Of a stretch of 64,000 bases of DNA, positions 53,415-62,953 are shown one piece after another. Made by a program: the position numbers and the translations under genes. Source of the DNA: an uncultured Sphingomonadaceae bacterium (lineage in GTDB: Bacteria > Pseudomonadota > Alphaproteobacteria > Sphingomonadales > Sphingomonadaceae); the NCBI GenBank assembly GCA_937873035.1, contig CALMVA010000040.1:1-64000 (forward strand), written 5' to 3'. The notes beneath the pieces were generated by a model. The model was given only the letters and a program-made list of their open reading frames with translations. It was not told the origin of the DNA and made no database searches. The first letter of the stretch is position 1. Every line of letters starts with the position of its first letter.

Positions 53415-55196
53415 ATGTCAGCACCTGTTTTGAGTTATGAAGGCCTTGGGCTTGTCCAGGGGTCTGGATGGCTGTTTCGCGGCCTTGACATCTATATCGG
53501 TGAGCGAGACCGGTTGGCGCTGATCGGCCGCAATGGCGCGGGCAAGACGACGCTCTTCAAGCTGCTCGCCAATCGCATCGACTGTGATGAAGGCCGCCGC
53601 ACGGTCGTTCCGGGCACCAATGTGGTGCTGCTGGAGCAGGAGCCGGACCTTAAGGGCTTTGCGACGCTGCGCGATTACACCATTTCCGGCGAAGATGCGC
53701 CGCCGCTGCATGAGGTGGAGGCCATTGCCGACCAATTGGGCATAGACCTCTCGCGCGAGGCCACAACCGCGTCAGGCGGGGAACGCCGCCGCGCCGCAAT
53801 CGCCCGCGCGCTGGCGATGAACCCGGACGTGCTCTTGCTCGACGAGCCGACCAACCATCTCGACCTTGCCGCGATTGACTGGCTGGAAGACTGGCTCAAC
53901 CGCTTTACCGGCGCATTCATCGTCATCAGCCATGACCGCACTTTCCTCACGCGCCTGACACGCCAGACGGTCTGGATAGACCGCGGTATCGCCCGCCGTG
54001 CCGAGGTGGGCTTTGGTGGCTTTGAGGCCTGGCAGGAAAAGGTCTTTGCCGATGAAGCGCGCGCGGCGGAAAAGCTTGACGCCAAGCTGAAGCTTGAACT
54101 CCACTGGCTCCAGCGCGGCGTGACGGCGCGGCGCAAGCGCAATCAGGGGCGGCTTGAAAAGCTGAACCAGATGCGGGCCGCCCGCGCCGCGATGATCGGC
54201 CCGACAGGCGCTGCCAAAATGTCGGTTGAAAGCGACGATGTTCGCTCCAAATCGGTCATCACCGCCGAGGGCGTGAGCAAATCCTTTGGAGATCGCACGC
54301 TCATCCGCAACTTCACGCTGCGCATCCAGCGCGGCGACCGCATCGGTATTGTCGGCGCAAACGGCACGGGCAAGACGACGCTGCTCAAGCTGCTGACAGG
54401 CGAGATCGCCCCGGATGAAGGCAGCATCACGCTCGCCAAGACCCTCAACGGCATCGTCATCGACCAGCAACGCGCGCTGCTGAGCGGCGACAAGCGCGTG
54501 CGCGACGTGCTGGCTGATGGTGGCGACTGGGTGACGGTGCGCGGCGAAAAGAAGCACATCAAGGGCTATTTGAAGGAGTTTCTGTTCGACCCCGAATTGT
54601 CCGACGCCCGCGTGGCGACCTTGTCCGGCGGGGAACAGGCGCGGCTTCTTCTCGCGCGTGAATTTGCCCGCCAGTCGAACCTCCTCGTCCTCGACGAGCC
54701 GACCAACGATCTCGATCTTGAAACGCTCGATCTGCTTCAGGAAGTGATTGCCGATTATGATGGCACGGTGCTGATCGTCAGCCACGACCGCGACTTTCTG
54801 GATCGCACGGTCACGCTGACGCTGGGCCTCGATGGGTCTGGCAAGGTCGACATCGTGGCGGGCGGCTATGCCGATTGGGAACGCAAGCGCACCGCCCCCA
54901 AGACTGCCGCCAAGGCCAAGACAGCAGTCGCCCCCACGCCTGAAAAGCCCAAGGTCCAGACCAAGCTCAGCTACAAGGACCAGCGCGACTATGATCTGCT
55001 GCCCGCACGCGTGGAAGAACTCGGCGCGGAAATCGAGCAGGCGGAAACCATCCTTTCCGACCCTGAACTCTACAGCAAGAACCCCGCACGCTTCGCGGCG
55101 TTGACGGCCAAAATCGAAAAGCTGCGCGACGAGCGCGATGCGGCGGAAGAACGCTGGCTTGAACTCGCCGAAATGGTCGAGAGTCTCGGCAGTTAA
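53415..55196 (+). CDS. ABC-F family ATPase (Uup-like)
   Basis: This 593-residue soluble protein has two ABC ATPase domains. The first has Walker A GRNGAGKT at 38-45, signature ASGGERRR and Walker B LLLDEPTNHLDL. The second has GANGTGKT, LSGGEQAR and LVLDEPTNDLDL. They are joined by a ~80-residue helical linker and followed by a C-terminal coiled coil (about 525-590). It has no membrane domain. ABC-F proteins act on the ribosome or on DNA-related processes; the C-terminal coiled coil is like Uup. The ATG at 53415 gives the conserved MSAPVLSYEGLGL start. Confidence 0.92.
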   Translation: MSAPVLSYEGLGLVQGSGWLFRGLDIYIGERDRLALIGRNGAGKTTLFKLLANRIDCDEGRRTVVPGTNVVLLEQEPDLKGFATLRDYTISGEDAPPLHEVEAIADQLGIDLSREATTASGGERRRAAIARALAMNPDVLLLDEPTNHLDLAAIDWLEDWLNRFTGAFIVISHDRTFLTRLTRQTVWIDRGIARRAEVGFGGFEAWQEKVFADEARAAEKLDAKLKLELHWLQRGVTARRKRNQGRLEKLNQMRAARAAMIGPTGAAKMSVESDDVRSKSVITAEGVSKSFGDRTLIRNFTLRIQRGDRIGIVGANGTGKTTLLKLLTGEIAPDEGSITLAKTLNGIVIDQQRALLSGDKRVRDVLADGGDWVTVRGEKKHIKGYLKEFLFDPELSDARVATLSGGEQARLLLAREFARQSNLLVLDEPTNDLDLETLDLLQEVIADYDGTVLIVSHDRDFLDRTVTLTLGLDGSGKVDIVAGGYADWERKRTAPKTAAKAKTAVAPTPEKPKVQTKLSYKDQRDYDLLPARVEELGAEIEQAETILSDPELYSKNPARFAALTAKIEKLRDERDAAEERWLELAEMVESLGS

Positions 55197-56005
55197 AGCG
55201 TTTTGCCCGCGCGGCCTGCAAGTTCAACGGCATAATGCCATGCGACGCGGCCTGACCGCGCGCCACGCTGGGTGGCCCAGGTGAGCGCATCCTGCTCATC
55301 AAAGGTCAGCCCCAGATGGCGCGCATAGCCCGCGACCATCTCCAGCCACACATCCTGTGTGCAGACATGGAAGCCAAGGCTGAGGCCAAAACGGTCCGCC
55401 AGCGCCAGATTATCATCAATCGCATCGCGCGGATTGATGGCGCTGGACTGCTCTTCCAGATTGCGCGGCACGATGTGGCGCCGGTTGGCGGTCACATAGA
55501 GGCGGACGTGCGCCGGGCGCGCTGAAATGCCCCCATCGAGCACCGAGCGGATATGGCGCATCCGCGGATCGCCCTGTTCAAAACCAATATCATCGATAAA
55601 GACCAGCGTCGGCACGCTCTGGCGCGCGAGAAGCGCAAAGAGATCGGGCAGCGTTTCCATGTCGTCGCATGAGGCTTCAACAAGACGGAGCGCGCCCCCA
55701 CCCGCCTGCACGGCGGCCGTTGTCGATTTGACCAGCGCCGACTTGCCCGTGCCACGCGCCCCCCAGAGCAAAATGTCATGCGCGGCGTGGCCCGCCGCCA
55801 GGCGTCGGCTGTTTTCAAGAATGGCCGCCTTTTGCATATCGACGCCCGCGAGCAGACCAATCGACACGGGACGGAAACCGCTCGCAGGCATAAGCCGCCC
55901 ACCCTGCCACACATAAGCGGGCGCATCATCAAGTGCCGTGCGCTGTGGTGGCGGTGACATACGCTCAAGAGCTTCGGCGATGCGGGTGAGTGCGTCCTTA
56001 TCCAT
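55193..56005 (-). CDS. DUF815-family AAA ATPase
   Basis: The 270-residue protein has Walker A GARGTGKS (82-89), Walker B LVFIDDIGF and a sensor-1-like VYVTANRRH, typical of the DUF815 family of AAA-type ATPases. Its partner and job are not known. It is convergent with the ABC-F gene and the last four bases overlap. No related gene lies in the same operon. Confidence 0.88.
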   Translation of the reverse strand: MDKDALTRIAEALERMSPPPQRTALDDAPAYVWQGGRLMPASGFRPVSIGLLAGVDMQKAAILENSRRLAAGHAAHDILLWGARGTGKSALVKSTTAAVQAGGGALRLVEASCDDMETLPDLFALLARQSVPTLVFIDDIGFEQGDPRMRHIRSVLDGGISARPAHVRLYVTANRRHIVPRNLEEQSSAINPRDAIDDNLALADRFGLSLGFHVCTQDVWLEMVAGYARHLGLTFDEQDALTWATQRGARSGRVAWHYAVELAGRAGKTL

Positions 56006-56038
56006 GGCGTGCGCGTTAAGCGCGTTGGCACCGCTCTG

Positions 56039-57943
56039 TCAAAGCCGGGCTTGCGCCAACTGGCGGCTGATTGCAGGGTCAGCAGGGGCCAGCGCGTGAG
56101 CCTTCACCAGCATCGCAACCGCGCCCTTTCGATTACCCGCCTTGTGGCGCGCCCAGCCCAGCGTCGCTGTAACCGACGCGTTATTGGGTGAAAGCGCATA
56201 TGCCGCCTCTGCAAAGGCCAACGCCTTGCCCGCGTCCCCAAGCTGGAGATATGCCCAGGCAAGGTTGTTGAGAAGCGCCGCATCCCGGCTGCCGATGCGA
56301 TCCCGCACGATTTCCAGATCGGCAATTGCGCTGTTCCATTGCTGCGCGTGCATCCGCATATCGGCACGCGCAAGGCGCATCGGCACGCTCTGAGGATTTT
56401 GCCCCAGATAAAGGTTCACAACGCCAATCGCCGATGCAGCATCACCCGACATGGAAAGCCCACGCGCCAAACGCAGCGCCGTGCTTTCCGAAAAATCGAG
56501 ATTGGCGGCGACACGATAGGCCTCCACAGCCCCGCGCCAATTGCCCATTTGCGCGGTAATATCCCCCACCATGACATGGGCCGCAGGCGCGCCGGCGTTC
56601 CGCGCGCGCAACAGCATGGCGCGCTGCAAGGCGGCCGCTGGCTGCCCGGCGGCCATTTGCGCCGCCATCCAAGGCACAGCCGCGCGCGTATCGAGCGGAT
56701 CAACCGCTGGATCAGCGGCGACCAGCGTCAGCGGCTGGGCCATGCGGACCTGCGGGCTGGATGCGCGTTCCAGAATGGTGGCGGCCGCCAGCCGATCCCC
56801 CTTCGCCTCCAAGGCCCTGCCCAGCAGGCTGAGGCTGTAGCTATCGGCATCTGCCCGCGCCGCGATGGGGGAAAGCGCCGTGATCGTGCCATCGAGATCA
56901 CCCGCGCGCCAAAAGGCCAGCCCAAGCAGCCGTCGCGCAGCAAGGTTCGCCGGTTGCTGCTCAACCAGAAGCCCCAGCCCCTCAATCGCGCGTTCCGGCG
57001 CGTCTGCCTGAAGATCGATGCTCGCCTGAAGAAGCCGGACGGCGGGTTCATTGTCCAACTGTCCAGCGGTGCGCTGCACTAGCCCGCGCGCCAGATCAAA
57101 CTTGCCTGCCCGCGCCGCCATGACAGCCTGAAGATACCAGGCGCGCGCATTGCCCTGATCGAGCGACAAGACGCGGCGCGTCAGATCAAGCAATGCGCGA
57201 TTGTCGCCCGCATCACCGCTTGTCGCTGCAAGTTGCAGCAAGGCCGGAATGTTGTTGGCATCAACATCCAGCGCGCGACGAAACCAGGGCATGGCAGCGC
57301 CCAGCCCGTAGCGATGGCGATCCAGTTCCCCAGACAGCACCAGCGCCTTCACGTTGCGCGGCGCCAAACGCACAGCTTGTGCGGCGGCGGCAAAGGCGCC
57401 TGCCATGTCGCCCGTCTCCAGCCGAAAACGGCCAATATCGGTCCACAACGCAGCCGACGGCGTGGTCGACTGGAGGGCCGCGTCAAATTCTGCCTTTGCC
57501 GCCGCCAGATCGCCCTTTGTGATGTAAGCGCGGGCCCGGATGCGTGCGGCATATTGGGCCTGCATCGGCGCGGCGGTCGCCGCCAGCGCAAGTGCACCAT
57601 CCGCGTCTCCGGCAAGCAGTCGCGCATGAGCCTTCAGATGCGCAATCGCATCCGCGCGCGCCCCCAGCGCCTCTGCCCGATCAAGCTCTGCCTGCGCGCC
57701 TTCTGCATCTTCCAGATCAAGCAAGACCTGCGCCTGCGCCACGCGTGCCGCAATGTTGGCGGGGTCCGCCTTGATGGCGTTCATCAACTCGACGCGCGCC
57801 GCACGCACATTGCCCTCGACATAGAAGCGCGCGCCGCGCCCAAGCGCCGCGCGCGCGGCATCTGCATCGCTCGATGACGCCCAAACCGCGCCACCCAGCA
57901 CCATCGCCGCCGCCACTGCCAGAACGGGAGAAACCAGACGCAC
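56039..57943 (-). CDS. TPR-repeat protein of PEP-CTERM-type regulatory module
   Basis: The 634-residue protein has a signal peptide or anchor (VRLVSPVLAVAAAMVLGGAVWA), then about 15 TPR-like repeats made of paired helices (ARVELMNAIKADPANIAARV..., ALAFAEAAYALSPNNASVTATLGWARHKAG). It is likely periplasmic. It follows prsR-prsK on the same strand. That is the usual place for PrsT-type TPR proteins of PEP-CTERM systems, although at ~634 residues it is shorter than many of them. The start is either GTG 57943 or ATG 57964, which overlaps prsR. Confidence 0.8.
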   Translation of the reverse strand: MRLVSPVLAVAAAMVLGGAVWASSSDADAARAALGRGARFYVEGNVRAARVELMNAIKADPANIAARVAQAQVLLDLEDAEGAQAELDRAEALGARADAIAHLKAHARLLAGDADGALALAATAAPMQAQYAARIRARAYITKGDLAAAKAEFDAALQSTTPSAALWTDIGRFRLETGDMAGAFAAAAQAVRLAPRNVKALVLSGELDRHRYGLGAAMPWFRRALDVDANNIPALLQLAATSGDAGDNRALLDLTRRVLSLDQGNARAWYLQAVMAARAGKFDLARGLVQRTAGQLDNEPAVRLLQASIDLQADAPERAIEGLGLLVEQQPANLAARRLLGLAFWRAGDLDGTITALSPIAARADADSYSLSLLGRALEAKGDRLAAATILERASSPQVRMAQPLTLVAADPAVDPLDTRAAVPWMAAQMAAGQPAAALQRAMLLRARNAGAPAAHVMVGDITAQMGNWRGAVEAYRVAANLDFSESTALRLARGLSMSGDAASAIGVVNLYLGQNPQSVPMRLARADMRMHAQQWNSAIADLEIVRDRIGSRDAALLNNLAWAYLQLGDAGKALAFAEAAYALSPNNASVTATLGWARHKAGNRKGAVAMLVKAHALAPADPAISRQLAQARL

Positions 57944-57947
57944 GTTG

Positions 57948-59321
57948 CTAGACCTGCATCCCATAATGTTTCAGCAAGTCATAAAGCGTGGGCCGGCTGA
58001 TCCCCAGCAGCTTGGCGGCATTAGAGATATTGCCCTCAGTGCGGGCAATCGCCCGGCGGATTGCCAGTCGATCGGCGCGCTCTCGCACGGCCTTCAGATT
58101 GATGACTTCTGCCGTATCATCCTCTTCGGCAGAAGCAGGCAGATCAAGGTCTGCCGCCGTCACCAGCCGCCCTTCGGCCATGATAACGGCGCGCTTCATG
58201 CGGTTTTCCAGTTCGCGCACATTGCCCGGCCAGCCCCAGCGGTCGATGGCCGCCAAAGCATCAGGTGCCAGCCCCTTCACATTGGGGTTCATGGCAGCGG
58301 CAAATTTGGTCGCAAAATGGCGCGCCAACAGCCCGGCATCGCCCAGACGATCCGCAAGGGCTGGAATACGCACCACGATTTCGGCCAGGCGGTAATAAAG
58401 ATCTTCGCGGAAGCTCGCTTCGGCGATCATCGCATCAAGGTTCTGGTGCGTTGCGCAAACGATGCGCGTATCGACCGGAATGGGCTTTCGCCCGCCGATC
58501 CGCTCCACGACGCGCTCTTGCAGAAAGCGCAGCAGCTTGACCTGCAAGGGCAGCGGAATATCTCCCACTTCATCAAGGAAGAGCGTGCCACCCTGCGCCA
58601 TTTCGATCTTGCCTTCGGTCGTTTTGACCGCGCCCGTAAACGCACCTTTTTCAAAGCCGAACAATTCGGCCTCCAGCAGCGTTTCAGGGATGGCTGCACA
58701 ATTGATAGCGATAAACGGACCGCGTGCCCGGTTTGAGCTGTCGTGCAGTCCACGCGCCAGCAATTCCTTGCCGGTGCCGCTTGCGCCAAGCAGCATGACT
58801 GTAACATCCGCCTTGGCCACGCGCTCGATGGTTGAGGCGACTTTCAGCATCTCAGGTGCCGCCGTAATCAATCCACCCAGCACGCTCACACTTCCGGGTG
58901 CCGCCGCTGCCAGCCGTGCATTGTCGGCCTCGATGGCGTGGACGTGAAAGGCGCGCTTCACGATATGGCCCAGTTCGTCAATATCGACGGGCTTCTGGTA
59001 GAAATCATAGGCGCCCCCCGCAATCGCGCGCATAGCACTTTCGCGCGCGCCATGGCCGGAGGCGACGATCACCTTGGTGTCAGGCTTGAGCTTCAGTATG
59101 GCCTCAAGCGTGGCGAAGCCTTCGGTCACGCCATCAGGATCAGGCGGCAGGCCAAGATCGAGCGTGACCACATCCGGCTCTTCCGCGCGCAACAGGTCAA
59201 TCGCCAATGAGCGATCGCCTGCCACAAGCACGTCATAGCCATCATAGGCCCAGCGCAATTGCCGCTGCAAACCTTCGTCATCCTCGACGATGAGCAATTT
59301 GGGTCGGGGGGGCTCGGTCAT
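57948..59321 (-). CDS. prsR: Sigma-54-dependent response regulator PrsR
   Basis: The 457-residue regulator has a receiver (IVEDDEGLQ, Asp55 in TLDLGLPP), a sigma-54-interacting AAA domain (LLGASGTGKELLARG, GAFTGA, LFLDEVGDIPL) and a Fis-type HTH (ISNAAKLLGISRPTLYDLL). It matches the PEP-CTERM-box regulator that activates sigma-54 promoters of exopolysaccharide and PEP-CTERM protein genes. It overlaps the kinase gene by four bases and probably the TPR gene. No -24/-12 promoter was found with confidence in the window. Confidence 0.93.
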   Translation of the reverse strand: MTEPPRPKLLIVEDDEGLQRQLRWAYDGYDVLVAGDRSLAIDLLRAEEPDVVTLDLGLPPDPDGVTEGFATLEAILKLKPDTKVIVASGHGARESAMRAIAGGAYDFYQKPVDIDELGHIVKRAFHVHAIEADNARLAAAAPGSVSVLGGLITAAPEMLKVASTIERVAKADVTVMLLGASGTGKELLARGLHDSSNRARGPFIAINCAAIPETLLEAELFGFEKGAFTGAVKTTEGKIEMAQGGTLFLDEVGDIPLPLQVKLLRFLQERVVERIGGRKPIPVDTRIVCATHQNLDAMIAEASFREDLYYRLAEIVVRIPALADRLGDAGLLARHFATKFAAAMNPNVKGLAPDALAAIDRWGWPGNVRELENRMKRAVIMAEGRLVTAADLDLPASAEEDDTAEVINLKAVRERADRLAIRRAIARTEGNISNAAKLLGISRPTLYDLLKHYGMQV

Positions 59322-61411
59322 GCAGCCTTTACCTTATCCTCGGTTGACATATTGGCGCTATCCCGCGCCAGTGGAAGAAAAATGGAGAAGGTTGTGCCCT
59401 CTCCCTCTCGGCTCTGCACGTCGAGGCGACCACCCATCGCTGTAACAAGCGCGCGCGCTTCAAACGCGCCTACGCCAAAGCCACCATCCTTGGTTGAGGT
59501 GAAGGGCTTGAACAGATCGGTGCGAATGAAGTGCGTGGACATACCGCATCCCTTGTCGATCACTTCGATCACGGCCTGATCGCGCACAGTGCGCACGCGC
59601 AACGTGACCGGCTCTGTCGGTGGGCTGGCCTCGATCGCGTTCTGCACAAGGTGCACGACGGCCTGCTCAAGCCGCGCCGGGTCTGCCACAAGATATAATT
59701 TGGGCTCGCCCGTGGTGACAACCGCGTGCTGCATCCGCTTGGCGGTGACAATGCGCTCAAGCACCGGCCCCACCTGTATGGCGCGCGGCTCTTCTGCCTG
59801 CGCCTTGTTGTGCTGCGACAGTCGCGCCAGCAGATCGTTCATCCGGGCGACGGATGATTTGAGCGTTACGATCATGTCCGCCTGAAAATCAGGGTTTCCG
59901 GCATATTTCTCGGCATTGCGCGCGACAAGGCTCAGCTGGCTCACCAGATTCTTGATGTCGTGCATGATGAAGGCGAAGCGGCGGTTGAACTCATCAAAAC
60001 GCTGCGCGGTCGCCAATGCCTCCTGCCCATGCGCTTCGGCCAGATAAGTTGCGACCTGACTACCCACGACTTTCAGCAGATCGAAATCTTCCCAATCCAG
60101 CGTGCGGGCAACCAGCGGGCGCCCCAGCACGACAAGGCCCGCCAGGCGACCAAAATGGATCAGCGGCACAATCGCCCAAGCGGACTGATCGGCAAGAAGC
60201 CATTCGGGAACGGCGGCCGCCTCCTCGTCATTGCCCTCAAAGTCGCCGCGCAGCGCATCAAGCTCGACAATGCGGCCCGTGCGCTCAAAGAAGTCGACCG
60301 TGCGTGACGTCGCCGCCTGTCCTGCGCTTGCAAGGTCTGGCCAGTTCCATTTGGACCGCACGACAAGACTGCCCGCACCATCGGGTTCCATCAGGCAGCC
60401 AAAGGGCGATTCTGTAATATCGGCAAGCGCCTGCACCACCCGCGTATCAAGAGGCGTGCTCGTCGCGCCCGGATTGCCGAGCGTTTCCGAAAAGCGCAGC
60501 CATTCCGCCCGATAGTCATAGCGGTGCTGGAAGAGGTGCTTGGCGATCTTGACCTTGAACCATGCCCGGAAGCGCGCCGAGGGCAGCAATACCAACGCGA
60601 TGACGGAGCAGCCAAAGACGAAGGCCACCTGCACCGGCCGGGCGTGATTGCCCAGCAGCGCACCCAGCACGGCGTTGAGCGCGACCATGGCGATAAGATA
60701 GGCGCCAATGGCACCAAGGCTCAGTGTCTGGAAGGTCGCTGTGCGCGAGAGCCTTACCCGCAAGCCACCGGCGGCATTGGCCGACAAAGCGATGAGCGGC
60801 GCTGCCATGCCGACCGCCAATCCGCGTAACGCCAAAAGCTCTACCGACCAGCTCGCCGACAGGTAGGACACGGTATAGAGGTTGAGGTCATAGACCCAGA
60901 TCACTGACAGGGCCGTTAGCGGCAGCCGCAGCGCAGAGCGGGTATCGGTGGTGCCCGCGGTATAGAGATTGTGGACGAGCACCAGCGCCCCCACCGAAAA
61001 GAGCATCCCCAGCACGAAGGAAGAGTAAGTCACCGCGCGCGTGATCCCCGTACCCTGCTGCGCATCGGCCTGAACCAGCACAAAGCCAAGCTGGACGACG
61101 CCCACAAAGAGCAGCGCGCCATAAAGTGCGCCCACCGTCAGATGCTTGCCCTGCCCTTCGTCCCGCCGCCAAAACGCATACATGAAGCCAAGCCATGCAA
61201 GGTTGCGGGCGATTTCGCTCGCCAGTGCGAGCGGGGCCGCAGCCCCCTGGGAGGCGCTGAGCAGCGCCCAAGCGGAGGTCATGGCGCTGGCGAGGACAAG
61301 TGGCCAGACACCCCGGCCCTTAGACAGATCCTTGAGCAACCACACCGCGATGGCCGCAAAGAGGATTGCGGTTACCGCATGGCCCCATTGCGACACGAAA
61401 CCGAGCATCAT
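59318..61411 (-). CDS. prsK: Sensor histidine kinase PrsK
   Basis: This 697-residue kinase begins with about nine membrane helices (residues 5-285), then a GAF domain (about 315-465). The kinase core has His484 in FAFIMHDIKNLVSQLSL, an N-box (LVQNAIEAS) and G boxes (IDKGCGMS, FGVGAFEARAL). The extended membrane sensor and MHDIKN H-box are those of PrsK. It presumably phosphorylates PrsR, whose gene overlaps. The first gene of the group, at 61408, also overlaps it by four bases. Confidence 0.93.
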   Translation of the reverse strand: MMLGFVSQWGHAVTAILFAAIAVWLLKDLSKGRGVWPLVLASAMTSAWALLSASQGAAAPLALASEIARNLAWLGFMYAFWRRDEGQGKHLTVGALYGALLFVGVVQLGFVLVQADAQQGTGITRAVTYSSFVLGMLFSVGALVLVHNLYTAGTTDTRSALRLPLTALSVIWVYDLNLYTVSYLSASWSVELLALRGLAVGMAAPLIALSANAAGGLRVRLSRTATFQTLSLGAIGAYLIAMVALNAVLGALLGNHARPVQVAFVFGCSVIALVLLPSARFRAWFKVKIAKHLFQHRYDYRAEWLRFSETLGNPGATSTPLDTRVVQALADITESPFGCLMEPDGAGSLVVRSKWNWPDLASAGQAATSRTVDFFERTGRIVELDALRGDFEGNDEEAAAVPEWLLADQSAWAIVPLIHFGRLAGLVVLGRPLVARTLDWEDFDLLKVVGSQVATYLAEAHGQEALATAQRFDEFNRRFAFIMHDIKNLVSQLSLVARNAEKYAGNPDFQADMIVTLKSSVARMNDLLARLSQHNKAQAEEPRAIQVGPVLERIVTAKRMQHAVVTTGEPKLYLVADPARLEQAVVHLVQNAIEASPPTEPVTLRVRTVRDQAVIEVIDKGCGMSTHFIRTDLFKPFTSTKDGGFGVGAFEARALVTAMGGRLDVQSREGEGTTFSIFLPLARDSANMSTEDKVKAA

Positions 61412-62796
61412 CGCGCTCCTTCGGGCCAGAGCACGACGCGGATGGTTTGCAGCAGGATCAATATGTCGAGAAAGGGCGTATAGTTCTTGGCGTAATAGAG
61501 GTCATATTCCAGCTTGGCGCGCGCATCCTGCAAGCTTGCGCCATAGGGGTAGTTGATCTGCGCCCAGCCGGTGATGCCCGGCTTCACCATGTGCCGTTCG
61601 GCATAATAGACGAGCTTTTCTTCAAGATCGGCAACGAACTCCGGTCGTTCGGGGCGCGGGCCGACAAAGCTCATGTCCCCCTTCAGAACACTCCAGACCT
61701 GCGGAAGTTCATCAATGCGCAAGAGCCTGATCCATTTGCCCACGCGCGTCACGCGCGGATCATCCTTTTCCGCCCATTTCGCCTTGCCATCTGCCTCTGC
61801 GTCGGTGCGCATCGAGCGCAGCTTCACAAGATCAAAGGTCGCGCCATAAATGCCAACGCGCGTCTGCCGGAAAAAGGCAGGGCCGCGGCTGTCAAGTTTG
61901 ACGGCAAGCGCGCCCAGCAAGATCAGCGGCAGCGCAATCACCAGCAGCACAAGCGATGCCGTGACATCAAATACGCGCTTGAAGATTGAGGAAATGCGCC
62001 GCCCGGAGGTGAACCCGTCGGAGAAAATGAGCCATGACGGATTGGTGCTGCGCAAGTCGATACGCCCCGTCTCACGCTCCAGAAATGTTGAAACCTCATT
62101 CACATGAACACCCGTCGTCCGCAGGCGGATGAGATCGGCGAGCGGCATCGCGTTGCGGCGCTCCTCAATGGCGAGAACCACTTCGCTCGCGTTGAGGCGC
62201 AACACATGATCCGACAGATTCTCGATATTCGCGCGGGCGATTGCAGTCGGGATAACGCTCTGGCCTTCCGTCATTTCGACATGGCCAACAACGACAAAAC
62301 CCGCGCCATCGCGCTCGGCCAGTCTGGAGATACGCAACGCGCGCTGCCCCGCCCCCAAAATGAGGACGCGTCGCTTGAAGGCCTCCCCCCCGAAAACACG
62401 TTGCGACGCCACCCGCATCGTCATCAACAGGCCAAATGCCAGCGCCATCGCGTAAAGTGAATTTGAGCGCCACAGCGTCGTGCCCGGCAGCATGAAGTAG
62501 ATCACCGAGAGAAAAATCACGCCCAACGAAATGGCGACGAGCAGGCGCGCGGCGGCAAATTTGTGTGATTGCAGTGCTTCGGGCGAATAGACGCCCACCG
62601 CGACCATCGCCATCTGAAGCGCAACCGCAAAGCTCATCAGCGGCAGCGCGCGATCCGCAATTGGCGTGATCGCCATCCCAATCTGATGCGCACGGATGGT
62701 CCATGCCCATTCGGCAGCCGTGAGCAGCAACAGCGCGTCAAGCAGCCCAAGAAAGACGACGGCATAAGGGACATAATGTTTGAACAGCCTTACCAC
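61408..62796 (-). CDS. Polyprenyl-phosphate sugar transferase, EpsB/PEP-CTERM-associated type
   Basis: The ~462-residue initiating transferase has four N-terminal membrane helices, a Rossmann-like middle domain (RVLILGAGQRALRISRLA) and the C-terminal catalytic domain: FDLVKLRSMRTDAE, LRIDELPQVWSVLKGDMSFVGPRPE and MVKPGITGWAQINYPYG. It moves a hexose-1-phosphate, often glucose or galactose, to undecaprenyl phosphate. GTG 62796 has AAAGGG nine bases upstream, so I prefer it to TTG 62805. It differs in size and position from the transferase at 25715, which points to a second polymer. Confidence 0.92.
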   Translation of the reverse strand: MVRLFKHYVPYAVVFLGLLDALLLLTAAEWAWTIRAHQIGMAITPIADRALPLMSFAVALQMAMVAVGVYSPEALQSHKFAAARLLVAISLGVIFLSVIYFMLPGTTLWRSNSLYAMALAFGLLMTMRVASQRVFGGEAFKRRVLILGAGQRALRISRLAERDGAGFVVVGHVEMTEGQSVIPTAIARANIENLSDHVLRLNASEVVLAIEERRNAMPLADLIRLRTTGVHVNEVSTFLERETGRIDLRSTNPSWLIFSDGFTSGRRISSIFKRVFDVTASLVLLVIALPLILLGALAVKLDSRGPAFFRQTRVGIYGATFDLVKLRSMRTDAEADGKAKWAEKDDPRVTRVGKWIRLLRIDELPQVWSVLKGDMSFVGPRPERPEFVADLEEKLVYYAERHMVKPGITGWAQINYPYGASLQDARAKLEYDLYYAKNYTPFLDILILLQTIRVVLWPEGAR

Positions 62797-62816
62797 GCCC
62801 GCCAACCCTTTGATTA

Positions 62817-62866
62817 CACTGTCAAGAACACCGACACCTCGGCCTGTGTCGGAATATTTGACAGTG
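62817..62866. promoter_or_regulatory. Nested palindrome in divergent promoter region
   Basis: CACTGTCAA (62817-62825) pairs with TTGACAGTG (62858-62866). Inside it CCGACAC (62831-62837) pairs with GTGTCGG (62846-62852). The two dyads are separated by five bases on each side and the inner loop is eight bases, so the whole is a symmetrical 50-base element. It lies between the EpsB-type transferase and the divergent manC-like gene, about 20 bases upstream of the former. It looks like an operator for a dimeric or tetrameric regulator. The right arm also reads as a -35-like TTGACA towards manC. Confidence 0.6.
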
Positions 62867-62953
62867 AATGTTTAAAGAAAGCGTAATAGTGTTACTCCAA
62901 AGAGCCGTTTTCTGTCACTCTCGCGACTGGACGCACGTGACGTTGGAGGCCAA

